DNA of 64,000 bases. Source: Gnetum montanum (Eukaryota; Streptophyta; Gnetopsida; Gnetales; Gnetaceae). Shown piece after piece: positions 9,298 through 21,235 of the stretch. The notes under the pieces are model-generated. The model was given only the letters and a program-made list of their open reading frames with translations. It searched no databases and was not told the origin of the DNA. Where the stretch lies: contig MNCI01008863.1 of the NCBI GenBank assembly GCA_015680685.1, forward strand, positions 55,267 through 119,266, written 5' to 3'. The translations under genes were made by a program, and so were the position numbers. Position 1 is the first letter of the stretch, and every line of letters begins with the position of its first letter.

Positions 9298-12200
9298 ACA
9301 CCATTAGGACCACCAACATCATAAAATGCCTGTGACATAGCAATACACAACTAGTTAGTAATCATCATAACCAAAATTGTAACATGAACCATGCAAAACA
9401 AAAAACATAAAAATAAAAAGAAAAACTAAAATTTAAAAAATGCAAAACATAAAAGCCATCACACCTATGGAGAATCTATCTCTATGAACTCATGGGGAAC
9501 GTGGTGAAAGCCAGTCTCCAAACATTGGAGAATCTATTCTTCTATCATGTTTTGCTAGTCAGTGTCCCCTAAATTGATGCCTATGAGGATGTTGGTTTTG
9601 TCCATACCCATCCATGATGATGGCTCCCATGAGACTATAGCCGTACTGACCTCATCTACAACCATGGTGATCTGTGGAGTAGGAGACTCAACCACTATTA
9701 GAGTGCTTTCAAAAAGGTTGAAAGCACTCTCATCCTGAATGCCTTGAATAAACATCTCTCTCTTTTGTCATTTGGTTGTCTCCTTCTTTAGCCATTTCAA
9801 ATAGGCATCTTGATTGACCTTATACTTGCACTTGTGGTCCCTTTGTGTCTTTCCCCACTCCAGGACTTAAGCACTACAATCTTTTCAATCTTATGCCTTT
9901 TGAGAGATTAATTCCATCTACATTTTTTGCTCATGCAACTACCAAGAGAGAGCAAACTTATCATGGATAGTGCACTAGAAGTAGGTCCACATGATTTCTT
10001 TGGTCTGTAAGGCCCTCAGGTTCTTCACTTGGGCATCCATGAAGGCTTTACGCTCCTCAAGATCCTAGATCCCCTCAACTTGCCTTTCATTTTCTTTCTT
10101 TAAGGACATAACCTACTCCTGTAGGAATTCATTAGACCTCTAAATCTCCCATGAAGCTTTAGCACATGAAATTGCTAGATTAGTGGTAGTTTCATAAAGC
10201 CTCAAGGGGAGATGTGTGGTGTTAGGAGGAAGCTTAGGTAAGGAGTCAAATTCCATGTCTTGGGCTGGATCCCATGTGACTAATGGTACTAAAAATAACA
10301 AAAATAATAATTCTAAACTTAATATACAATATAGCTATAGCATAAAACACATCTCATAGAAAAATCACTAAGGCATAACAAAAGATAGTTCTTATTGATT
10401 TCAAGTGCAACCTGTTGCAACCAACCAATGATGTCCTTTACCATCCTATGCATGAATTATATCTTATCTGGGACCTCTACCCATGAATTTAGGAAAAACT
10501 AAATTACAAGGGCCTTTGCTACTATCTTAGGAACTACAATAGACATAAAAATTATTAAATATGTAAGAACTCTAAAAACAAACATAAAAATTTATGCAAT
10601 AGGAAGTAGAGTATAAGTATACTGGTGCTCTTTCCCTCATTCTCATGTTCATCTTCATCATCATTAGGGATTTTGATAGCAGACTCCCCAGGAAGTGACT
10701 TACCAAAAAAGGCATCAAGATCACCCCCATATGTTATTGTGAGAGTGCCTCCTTTGCATGCCTTTGTTCTTCCTCTACCATAGCTCTACACCTCTACTCT
10801 TCCTCCTTAGCATGTATGTGTGCCTCCTCTACTTACCTTTGTTCTTCTTCTACAGTGATAGCTTGGGCTACTAGGTTCCATTGTTGATTTGTAGCCATAA
10901 ACCATTAGACAAGTTAGCATGAATAGCCACAGAACAAAACATAGCCAAAAACATAGAACAAAAAGAGAAAACATAGTTGAAGTGTACTTCTGATGGCCTA
11001 GTCCAAGCATGGGATCTTGAAGATAATATTTTTCTTGGAAGGTGGCTCTACTACTAGTCGTGCTTCATTTGTGGGCCTCTTTAGGTTAGCCATGTCGACT
11101 CTAATAATTTCAGCATGTAATTGTTGGACCCTCTTTATGTTTGTTGGAAATGTAAGAGGTTCCTTCCCCATGCTGTTAGGGGATTCACATTAGCTAACAT
11201 GAAGGTTCTTAGTGGTCACTAATAGTAAATCTTCCATACACTCCAATAGGTTTTGAGCCCTCATGGTTGGATAAAGATGCTTTACCTAAGGCCTTGAGTG
11301 TTTTCATGGGTCTTGGTGCATCCATGATCCACCTCTCTTCACCAAAAACACTTCTACAAACCTCTTCAAGTAGCCTACAAAAAATTCATGGTGCATGTGG
11401 ACTATCATGGAAGAATTTAGGCAAATTTTAAGGATTTTCTCTTTGAGGCTCACAACCAAGGAAACAACCCAGTTAAAACAAGTTCCCTCTATTAAAAATT
11501 TCTTGAAGGTCCATCCCTGTGCAACACCAATCACCTTCTTTTGTCATAACAATTTAGAAAATAACCAAGATTTGAATAAGTGATAAGACCCCTTTGTGTT
11601 AGGGTTCATAAAGCTATTGCAAGCAAGGCTGGAGTGGCCCTTGGTAGCATCAAGCCATTCCTCAACTTCTACATGGTGGCTGACCTCTTCCATTAGTTTG
11701 ATGACAATTGTTATCTTGTTAGTGGGAACACCAAATAAGTCATGGAAGGTAGTCACATTGATGGCAATAGCAATGGATAGGCCTTGTATTGTGGTGCTAA
11801 ACACATTAGCTTTTTCATCAAAAGAGTTGATGATGTTTAGCATCTCTGTAGAAGGGATGATAGGATTGGGTGCCATAAAGATCTCAAGCAAACCTACATG
11901 AGCAATGTTTGCTTGAATGTCTTCAGATGCCTTCTCCCATAACCACTCCTATATTGTTCCCACCTCACCAAACTTTATGATGATATTTTTTGCAAAATGT
12001 TTGGTGAGGGGTATAATAACATCTACGGGAATGGAAGGCTTTGTAAGCAAAAGACAAGTGCTTGGAATCAATACAACTATGTTTTAGTCATAAGAAACTT
12101 AAAGCCTAAATAAGCATAAAACCTTTAACATAACAAAGTACCTATTTTTATGCTCTTCTTCTTCCTACTTGAAGTGTGGGGGTTCAAATAGTAATACCCA

Positions 12201-12870
12201 TATCTCTGATATCCTTGGGGGATGCCCACTAGTTGTGTGCTATTTTGCTAGCCACACACCTCTTGTAAATAAGGTCAAATCTAGTAGGGTATTCATAAAA
12301 ATCCCCTGTTAGGTGTTCAAAAATAACATATCTAATCCTAGGGACTTAGTAACTTCATTCAACATAGTATGAGCTACTGTCAAGATTTGACCATTCTTGA
12401 TCAAACCTTGATCATTGACCCCTATACCTACAAGATATGTATGAAACCAACAAGTTAGAAAATAGATTCTAAATTAGATAAAACCAAAATGTTAAAACCT
12501 ATAATAGCTGTGCCTACCCCTATAATTAGTACATAGTTCTTGGAGGATTCTAGAATAAAGAATGAACTCTTTGTGCCACCATCAGAGTATTATTCATGTC
12601 ATATCATAAGTACTTTGACATAGTCTATATATTTGAAAGGTATACTGGATTGATGAAATCCGCTAGTTCTCCTACTACTTAAGTCTCTAGCCCATCGGTT
12701 ATAAACTAGGCAATTAGACATGCAGACACAAGTAACAAGATCTCCATGATGACTATGGCCACCTCCTCAGACAAGTGTGATGGGCAAGGAAATCCCTTGC
12801 CCCTAGGTAGAACCATGCTGATATCTTCNACCAACTCAACCACAATGAGCACTACCTTTAGCATGACCAT

Positions 12871-14253
12871 ACAGGGATAAAGGATTAAAAAGCATTAACA
12901 CAACATTTCAACACTTATAATTTCTTAACAAATTTTACACATCCTAGTCGAGGGTGAAATAAATATATTATTACATCGTAGCCAAAATTATTATAACCAA
13001 AACACCACAACTAGAATTATGCCTTAGTTCAAATCATGTATTAATGTAGAAAAAGAATCAAAACATAGCAAAAGTGGGTATGATATAAATAAATAAATAA
13101 AAACTTACTAAAAATACCAAAAAGATATTTTATTTAAAAGAAAAAAAAATATTAATATATTTTATAGCATAATTTCCATTTGGAAAAACCCCCAAGAGCA
13201 TGGAGGTTGACATCTTTAACTATGACAACCACATCCATCCTCAAAGGGGTAAAGTTCTACAACCAAATATAGACTAATTAACATAGCCTTATATAAAATT
13301 CATAAAAAGTTCATCTTAGCTCAGATTTCAGTGATTCCACCATGAAGGGAATCCTAAAATTATAAACTTTCTATTCATTACCATTATAACCAAAATCATG
13401 TAAACATTCTTACACAAAACATAGCCAGATATAGCAAAACCGTAGCTATCACCATCAACCCCCATTTGTGCTTTGCACAAGGTTAGGAAAAAATTCATCA
13501 AAAATTCATTTGAGCTCCAAACGGAGTGATTCTACCATCGTTTGAAAGCTTGAATTGATACCTATGCACCCATACTCAATATTAATCCAAAACATTATTT
13601 TTTTTATAGAAAAAATTGATTAATGTTGATGAAAATATGAAAAATGGCATAAACCCCAATTGCACAACTGAATTGAAGTAGCCATAACTTAATCAATATA
13701 ACTATAAATTAAATGAAACCACATCCATTATGAAGCTTAAATACAAGAATAAAAACTCAAAACATTAAATTTTTCAAAAATTAAGTTATTTATCTAATAA
13801 AAAATACACAACATAGCTTGCTTTTTGTACTAAAAAGCATTAAAAAACACAAATTTAACGATATTTAGCCAAAGATTGCAACCAAAATAACCAAACCGAC
13901 CTCTACACATCACAAAAAAAACCAAAGTAAGGGGGTAGGATGCCATTAGAATTTGATTTTAACGAGTCTTTGGTCTTAGATCTAAGAAAAATAGCCTCAA
14001 CATGAGATTTTTAGAAAAAAAAAACATCTAAATAAGCAAGCCTACTTTAAAAAATCTTATCTAATAAGGTGTAAACAGAAAAATAACCCTAGATCCACAT
14101 GAAAACTACCAAAAAAATGACATGGTATTTTACTAAAATTTAATATTATTAACTCCTTTTAACTAGATCTGAGAAAAATAGCTTGTTTCTACCTAGAAAA
14201 ATACCAAAAATGGCTAGAACCCCATGAAAAAAAAGTAAAGAATGATGGCCTAC
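12871..14253 (-). other. Long first intron of the antisense gene, copy A
   Basis: About 1.4 kb without any supported coding sequence, bounded by the donor GTAGGCC at 14,253 and the start of exon 2 near 12,870. Copy B has an intron of the same length (35,280-36,689) with patchy sequence similarity, for instance AAAATTTGTYAAGAAATT near the acceptor. It is very A/T-rich with several poly-A runs. Confidence 0.55.
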
Positions 14254-14365
14254 CTTGGGATTGATGAAGAGGTTCCTTGAATTGAAATGGCCTTGGGAAA
14301 GGTGGAGATATTTTCAATAGCCTCATCTGATGCCCAAATGTTGGATTTTTGCTACCTTTCTTCAT

Positions 14366-14849
14366 CATGATGATCAACATTGAAAGAGGGCTTGAAATCT
14401 GAAGTAGTTTGAGCTTCCACACCAGGTTGAGAGAGGATGAAGAGCTTCAATGCTAAAATTTGACAAGAACTATTGCAATAATGGATGCGGAGGATCTCAT
14501 CCACTACATTGATTGATGGAATGGTGTTTTGTGATGGGTTTATGCAAGTTTTAATATTAAAATCCATTTAAACCTAGTGTTTCCACTCCAAACCCCTACT
14601 TGGTAATTTTGTGTATGACAACTCCACATACACTGAAGTTCAAGAGAGTTGGGGGGNGTGCAAGGTGGGAATGAGGAGGGGAAAAAAGCAATTGCCTTTG
14701 TTTTTTCTTAATTCTTTAATTTTTGAGTTTATGATGCATGGGTCCCACCCTATGCCCTCACACATGGTGTTTTTAGATTATAAACTACATCAATGCTAGG
14801 GTTTTGAGCCCTTTAACACATAGAACCATACCCAAGCCTTAACCCTCAT
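14366..14849 (-). promoter_or_regulatory. Upstream region of the antisense gene, copy A
   Basis: By position this holds the promoter and 5' untranslated region of the leftward antisense gene, between its ATG at 14,365 and the tandem array. I see no clear TATA box. A single N lies at 14,657. Confidence 0.35.
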
Positions 14850-15060
14850 GCATCCACACTGGGGGTATCATACTCAACATGGATGCATATCTTCCACCCC
14901 TCAAGACCATAAAAAACTAACTCTCTTACCATTTTTGGTAGTTAAAACTTGCATCAGCCAATCCTAGGCCCTAAAAGGGGATCAAAATTTTCTAAAATAG
15001 TCACCTTGGGTGTCCACACTGGCTTACCCCCATGGAGAGGGGGTGGCTCAGCATGGAATA

Positions 15061-15062
15061 AG

Positions 15063-15098
<36 letters not shown>

Positions 15099-15102
15099 NN
15101 NN
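15061..15102. other. Poly-G run and four-base gap
   Basis: A run of about 35 G ends in NNNN and more G. This looks like an assembly or base-calling problem in a G-rich part of a repeat unit rather than real sequence. Confidence 0.6.
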
Positions 15103-16177
15103 GGGGGGACCCTCATTCATATCCCCCACTTCCCATCACACCTAGATATGACCCCTAAAAGGACCCCATGTAACCAAGAATCTATCTACTCACTTCCAGC
15201 AACCCCTAACCTTGGAAAATCCAATCAAAAGTGGTTAAAACCTTTGGATTTGGTGGTTCCACATTGAGGGAGGCCTCTTCCGTGCTATGCACCTTGGCCT
15301 TAGCATGGATGGATGGGAGGTGACAAAAAATTTCATAAATTGACCACCTAGTTATCATATTTGACCTCTATACTTTTGTATAGCCTCCAATAGCCTATTT
15401 TTCACATTGGAACAAGATGATTTGCAACCTTGTATTACACCTCACATTGGTGAATCCCCCCTCCATGTTATCTTGTGTGGGGCCAATGTGGGAGCATAGG
15501 GGGTATACTATAAAAATCCTCTTTTCAACTTCTAGTGACCACAGTTCTTGCATTAGTATCCTTGGTGCCCCTCTATGACCTTTGATGGTTGATAACCCCC
15601 TTGGTTCCTCCATGTTGGCTATGCTTCTTAGTGTGGAGATAAGGGGGTAACCATAAAAAAACCAATAAAATAGCCTTGAAAATGGTAAATTTTGGTCTTG
15701 GGAAATGTCTAGTAGCACTGGCAACCTTGGAAATGCACACACATGCCCAAAACTGATCAAAGATTGTTAATTCTCAACCCCTTGGAATCTTCCATAGTAG
15801 CTTACCCCATGGAGGGGGGTTTAGCATGGAGATAAGGGGGTAACCATAAAAACCAATAAAATAGCCTTGAAAATGATAAATTTTGATCTTTGATAATGCC
15901 TAGTAGCACTGCCAACCCCAAGAATGCACATGCATACCCAAAACTAATCAAAATTCATCAATTTTCAACCCCTTGGGATCCTCCACATTGGCTTACCCCC
16001 TTAGAAGGGGGAGCTCAACATGGAAACAAGGGGGTAACTCTAAAAACCAATAAATAATCCTTGAAAATGATAAATTTTTCCCTTGGGTAATGCCCAATAG
16101 CATCGACAACCCCAAGGATGTACATGCATGCTAAAAAATGATATTCCATGTTGGCTTACCTCCTAGGAAAAGAAGCC

Positions 16178-16402
16178 NNNNNNNNNNNNNNNNNNNNNNN
16201 NNNNNNNNNNNNNNNNNNNNNNNNNNNNNNNNNNNNNNNNNNNNNNNNNNNNNNNNNNNNNNNNNNNNNNNNNNNNNNNNNNNNNNNNNNNNNNNNNNNN
16301 NNNNNNNNNNNNNNNNNNNNNNNNNNNNNNNNNNNNNNNNNNNNNNNNNNNNNNNNNNNNNNNNNNNNNNNNNNNNNNNNNNNNNNNNNNNNNNNNNNNN
16401 NN
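16178..16402. other. Assembly gap, 225 N
   Basis: The gap replaces the middle of the array. Unit starts at 16,145 and 16,565 are two periods apart, so the gap length fits about one missing unit. Confidence 0.9.
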
Positions 16403-17405
16403 CCCTCAGTGTGGAAACAAGGGGGTAACCTTAAAAACTAATTAGAAAGCCTTAAAATTGACAAGTTTTGATCTTGGGTAATGTCCAGCAGCACTGGCAA
16501 CCCCAAGAATACACATGCATGCCCAAAACTGATGAAAATTAGTCAATTGTCAACTCCTTGGAATCTTCCATGCTAGCTTACCCCTTGGAGGAGGGGTTCA
16601 GCATGGAAATAATGGGATAACCTTAAAAACTAATTAAAAAGCCTTAAAATTAAAAAGTTTCAATCTTGGGTAATGCTTAGTAGCATTGGCAACCTTGGGA
16701 ATGCACATGCATGCCTAAAACTAATCAAAATTTGTTAATTTTCAACCCCTTGGGATCTTCCATGTTATGCCCTAGAGGGGGACGGGGGCTTGCTCAACGT
16801 GGAAACAAGGTGAAAACCTCAAAAACTAATTAAACAGCCTTAAAATCGACAAGTTTTGATTTTGGATAATGCCCAATAGCACTAGCAATCCTAAGAATAT
16901 ACATGCATGCCCAAAACTAATCAAAATTAGTTAATTTTCAACCCCTTGAAATATTTCATGCGAGCATACTATCATGGAAGGAGGGATCAACATGGAAACA
17001 AGGGGGTAGCCTCAAAAACTAATTAAAAATCCTTAAAATTGAAAAGTTTTAATCTTGGGTAATGCCCAGTAGCACCAACAACCCTGGGAATACACATGCA
17101 TGCATAAAATTGATCAAAATTTGTCAATTTTCAACCCCTTGGAATCTTCCAAATTAGCTTAACCCCCTAGAGGGTGGGGTTGGGGGAAGGCATTCAACAT
17201 GAAAATAAGGGGGTAACCTTGAAAATCCATCAAATATCCTTAGAGTTGACAAGTTTTGATCTTGAATAATTCCCAGATGCACTGACAACCTTAAGAATGC
17301 ACATGCATGCCCAAAGGTAGCTAAAATTCATTAAAACTCATCCCCTTGGAACATTCCATGCTGGCTTACCCCCCTATAGGGGGGCTCAGTGTAGAAACAA
17401 GGGGA

Positions 17406-17972
17406 TCTCACTGTAGAAGCCTCAAAACTCTTATTTTTTAGGCCCAAATAGCCTAGAAACAACCTTGCCTAATGTCCAAACCCATCTAATAGCCTTGCAA
17501 TCCTAAACCATGGCCTAATAAGGCCTAAAATTGGTAAAACACAACCTTTATTAACTTATATTAGCCAAGTTTAACCATATGTAGCATGCTTTTCTTGATG
17601 TCTCAACTTGTTTTTGGCCTTATGTTGCATTGTTGACCTTGATAACCTTCTTGTAGCCATTACATAGCCTTATACTTCCTTTATCTATTTTATTTGCCTT
17701 TGTTTAGCCTTTGATTGGTGTCAAATAGTGGGGTTTGACATTCCTTGATCACTATTTAGCACCATGGCATTATGGCTTGCCAAGGCCTAAAACTCACAAA
17801 ACCATGACCCTTGCTAACCTATTGCAGCCTTATTCCTTTGTTTAAAATTTACTTGGCCCCTATTGCACTTTTTTTGTTCAATTTTATATTATTTATAGCC
17901 TTGGATGACCTTGTTTACACTATAATAAAACATGAAAATCTAGGAGCTGATCAGTCTACCTTTGAGCCTAAG
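17406..17972 (+). promoter_or_regulatory. Leader before RT-integrase frame, with two isolated 29-bp-type units and a possible 3' splice site
   Basis: Two single copies of the 29-bp family (about 17,506-17,535 and 17,776-17,805; AAGGCCTAAAA core) flank unrecognised sequence. The leader ends TTTGAGCCTAAG at 17,972. In B the matching place reads GTGCCTACAG, a good splice acceptor, just before homologous coding sequence. Ogre elements are known to have an intron between protease and RT, so this may be its 3' end. A donor was not identified. Confidence 0.45.
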
Positions 17973-20900
17973 TGGGCCTCACAGTAATGTAGAATGATAT
18001 ACTAACTTTAATTGCTTAGATCTTGAGCTTGAGAGACTTATTGACTACGTAGCCTCAATAGAGAAATCCCTAGAGTGGGCTGAAGACCTAGTTAAAACCC
18101 TTGACTTAGAGGTGGGTGGCATAACCAAAGACTCTCTAGTTGAGGTTCTTGTTACAACACACAGTGGTGAGAAGAAAGCCCTTAAACTATCTTTCTCACT
18201 AAAACCTAAATAGGATCAAGACATCGCCAAGATCCTACAAGGTAACATTAAGGTATTTGCCTGGTCATACAAAGATATGCCAAGCCTAGACCCATGCTTA
18301 GTACAACATAACATAATATTGGACCCTAGCATTAAACCAATTAAGCAAAAAATATCTAAGATAAGACTTGATTTGGCCCTAGTAGTTCATGATGAGATCT
18401 TGAAGCTCTACCAAGCTCGTTTCATTAAGGCTATCAACTACACCAAATGGATTTTCAACATAGTGGTGGTTCCTAAGAAAATGAGAGTATCCATATTTGC
18501 ATCAATTTCCAAGACCTAAATAAAGCAACTATCAAGGACAATTCCCATTACCTAGTATTGATTAGCTTATCAATACCACAGCTAGGCATGCCTTATTGTC
18601 CTCTATGAGCTTGGCTTTGTGGTATCTGAAGCAGGGATAAGTATTGATCTTGATAAGGTTAAGGTCATATCCAAATTAGTAGTGCCTGCCAACCTTAAGG
18701 AGCTTTGGGGATTGCAAGGAAGATTGCAATTTATTCATAGGTTTATCATTAGGCTTACAGATAATGTATAGCCCATGCAACACTTTCTTAAGAAATGGGT
18801 TCACTATGAGTGGATAGCTCAATGTCAAGAGGCCTTTGAAAACTTTAAGCAAGAGTTGACACAACTATCAATAGTCTATCCTCTACAAGAGGGTAGACCA
18901 TTTTACATCTACCTGACCATTTTTGACACATCCATTGCCTCTCTACTTTGTCAGAAATGTAATGATGGAGTGGAAATGGCAGTGTACTATCTTAGCCATG
19001 CATTAGTTGCTTAAGAACCTCGATACATTGAAGTGGAGAAGTATTGTCTAGCATTAGTCTTCTCATTGAAGAAGTGGAGACACTACCTCTTCAGAAGCCA
19101 AGTTAATGTCATTTACAAAGATAACATGCTCAAAGCCATAAGGACCAATATCTATGAGAGTATCAGCATAGCTTGATGGAAAACCATAATCAAAGAGTTT
19201 GACCTTCATTACATCTCTCAATCCTCAATGAAAGATGAAGCTATAGTTGTACAACTTAGAGTTTTACTTGTTGATGGCCATGTAGCCATAGATCTTGAGT
19301 TCCTTGATGAGCATATTAGTACTATTAGCTAAGTGCCTAAGGGTTATGATGTGATCATGCACTTTGATGGAGCTTCAACTGCCCATGGGGCTAGTGTTGC
19401 TACCATCATAACATTCCCATCTAGTCAAATCCAATCCTTCACCTATTGTTTTGAGTTTTCATGTACCAACAACATAGTGGAGTATGATGGTTTGATTAGG
19501 GGAATGATGGTAGCTCATGACCTAGGACTTAGACGCTTAGTCATTAAAGATGATTCCCAACTTGTGGTTAACTACGTAATGGAAGTCTATGCATGTAAAG
19601 CCAAACACTTACAACCATACTATGACCTAGGGAAACAACTGTTACAATAATTTGTAGATGTTGATATCTAGCACGTACCTTGAAATGAGAATACCATAGC
19701 CAACACAATTACAACATTAGCTTTTAGTGTGATACTAGATGTTTTTAATAGGTTGCCCACCGTAACTATGAACTGTGTTGTTTCCATCATGCAGAACACT
19801 AAAGATACCTTTGTAGTCATTGTCCATATTTCTCTTACTAGGGAGTGGTATGACAATATCAAATTTTACCTTATGCATGGTGAGTCTTCACAAGTCCTGA
19901 CTATTGACCAAAAGGATGATATATGAAAAGGATTGAAGTAGTATGTCATTATAAAAAATAACACATTATGTCGATGATCCTATGATAGTATATTAGTATA
20001 GTGCTCAAGTAAAATTGAAGCTAGGATAGTCCTAGAGGAGGTTCACAAAATTGTTTATGGGGGACATATAGGACCAAGAGCTATGGCCGCTAAGATTAGA
20101 TGGTTAGGTTACTATTGGCCCCATATGGAAAGTGACTACATGAAAAAGGTTAAGCATTGTGACACATTCCAATGACATAGTAACCTTATACACATATCGT
20201 TGATGGAGTTACATACCACTCAGAGCACCTAATCATTTAAATGATGGGGGTTGGATATCATTGGATCTATAATACCCAAGTCTTCAGTAGGTCATAGCTT
20301 CATCATCACTACAACTGAATACTTTACGAAGTGGGTTGAGGCTATTCCCTTAAGGAAGACTACATTCAAACAAGGTTGCAAATTTATCTTAGATAACATT
20401 GTAGCCATTTTTGGCATACCAATGGCCATAACTATAGATAATGAACCATAATTTAGTACTTATGAAATGAAAGATTTATGTCACAACTTGGGCATTAAGC
20501 ATTCTTTCTTGTAACCTTATTATCCTTAGGCCAGTAGACAAGTAGAGGCGAGACCATTATCAAGTTACTAAAAAAGATGTTCAATAATAGCAAGCATAAA
20601 TGGCATGAGCAGCTTGTACTTGCACTATGAATCTATAGAACAACCTATCAAATGCCAACTAGAGTAACCTCTTATAGCCTAGTTTATGGTTTTGAAGTTG
20701 TTTTACCTCTTGAGTTGTAGGTGCCATCACTTTAAGTATTCTTGACTAACTTCATCAATGATAAGTAGAACAAGGATTTGTAGACAATGGTATTGGACTT
20801 AGTGAAGGAGTAATATATACAAGTGCTTGCTCCCATCAAACAATATCAAGAGAGGCAAAAGTAATAGCATCACCATGACTTGAGCAATTGTAAGATCAAG

Positions 20901-21080
20901 GAAGGTGACATGATCCTTAAAGTTGTCTGTGAGCATTTGGATAAATTCTTAGCCAATTGCGAAGGACCTTTCTTGGTCATCAAAGCCTATGGTAACGGAA
21001 CATTCTGGATAGTAGACATAAATAGGAATGATTTGGCCAATTTGGTTAATCATTCCTATCTAAATACATATTACATGTAG
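17973..21080 (+). pseudogene. pol: RT-RNaseH-aRH-integrase ORF of element A (decayed)
   Basis: In order: an acidic N-terminal part (about 18,010-18,270); RT fingers (DPSIKPIKQKISK, IFNIVVVPKK; 18,316-18,483). The RT palm with its YxDD box is deleted near 18,605. RT thumb (18,620-18,775, LKELWGLQGRLQFIHRF). RNase H with YYLSHALVA and EPRYIEVEKYCLALVFSLKK (18,890-19,240). Second, archaeal-type RNase H at 19,333-19,650 with HFDGAS, CTNNIVEYDG and DDSQLVVN, so its D-E-D residues are kept. Integrase: zinc-finger region 20,036-20,180 with one Cys replaced by Phe (HCDTF), core with WGLDIIG, TKWVEAIPLRK and IDNEP, and C-terminal domain to TAG at 21,078. Frameshifts and TAG stops occur throughout. The dual RNase H is the Tat-lineage hallmark. 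Confidence 0.85.
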
Positions 21081-21113
21081 TCAAAAATCATCAACAAGCA
21101 AGCCTGCTCTAAC

Positions 21114-21235
21114 GTGTCCTGCCAAGGCCTTAAACTAATAACATAGCTTGTTGAGGCCTAAAACTAATACCACCATGGCCTGCTAGGACCTTAAATTGGT
21201 ACCAGAACTCACCCCGACCTTAAACTAGCAACATT
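21114..21235 (+). repeat. About four 29-bp units after integrase, copy A
   Basis: Units carry GCCTTAAACTAATAACA and CATGGCCTGCTAGGACC-type segments. They begin 33 bp after the integrase stop. The mirror position in B (26,031-26,175) has five units. Confidence 0.8.

Larger units (their letters stand above)
9225..14365 (-). pseudogene. Antisense spliced gene of element A (about 1,040 codons, unknown function)
   Basis: Exons inferred by comparison with B: 14,365-14,254 (ATGAAGAAA start, donor CAAG|GTAGGCC), 12,870-about 12,540, 12,427-12,142, 12,038-10,988, 10,888-10,623, 10,533-about 10,391, 10,288-9,465, 9,329-9,225. Most junctions are GT/AG; the donor of exon 2 and the acceptor of exon 5 look mutated. 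Exon 4 holds FHDLFGVPTNKI, VEEWLDATKGH and GWTFKKFLIEGTCFNWV. Exons 5-7 are charged and coiled-coil-like (MELISQK). Exon 7 ends with FIQGIQDESAFNLFES and SWEPSSWMGMDKTNILIGIN. Exon 8 is an Asp run followed by a Pro run. I recognise no known family. Several stops break it. Tat-lineage elements are known to carry antisense ORFs, usually near the 3' LTR. Confidence 0.65.
14850..17405 (+). repeat. Tandem array of about 180-205 bp units with dyad motif, copy A
   Basis: Units recur with starts near 15,604, 15,789, 15,969, 16,145, 16,565, 16,755, 16,953, 17,147 and 17,352; more diverged ones lie near 14,850, 15,005, 15,255 and 15,445. Each opens TTCCATGCTGGCTTACCCC, has a G-rich run, then CTCAGCATGGAAA, so CCATGCTG and CAGCATGG form a hairpin-capable dyad. 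Each continues with AAGGGGGTAACC, a conserved GGTAATGCCCAGTAGCACTG block and CACATGCATGCCCAAAACTG. An N gap (16,178-16,402) falls inside it. The homologous array of B (31,800-34,700) is in the opposite orientation. It lies between the divergent antisense gene and the RT-integrase frame. Confidence 0.8.

Noticed and set aside
14949-15267. Glycine-run proteins
   Set aside because: They are produced by a poly-G run next to NNNN inside a tandem repeat.
16138-16441. Open frames running through the N gap
   Set aside because: They consist almost entirely of unknown bases in an assembly gap.
17973-21080. Endogenous pararetrovirus origin
   Set aside because: There is an integrase with HHCC, core and C-terminal domains, a PPT and LTRs, and two RNase H domains, which fits a Tat-lineage LTR retrotransposon.
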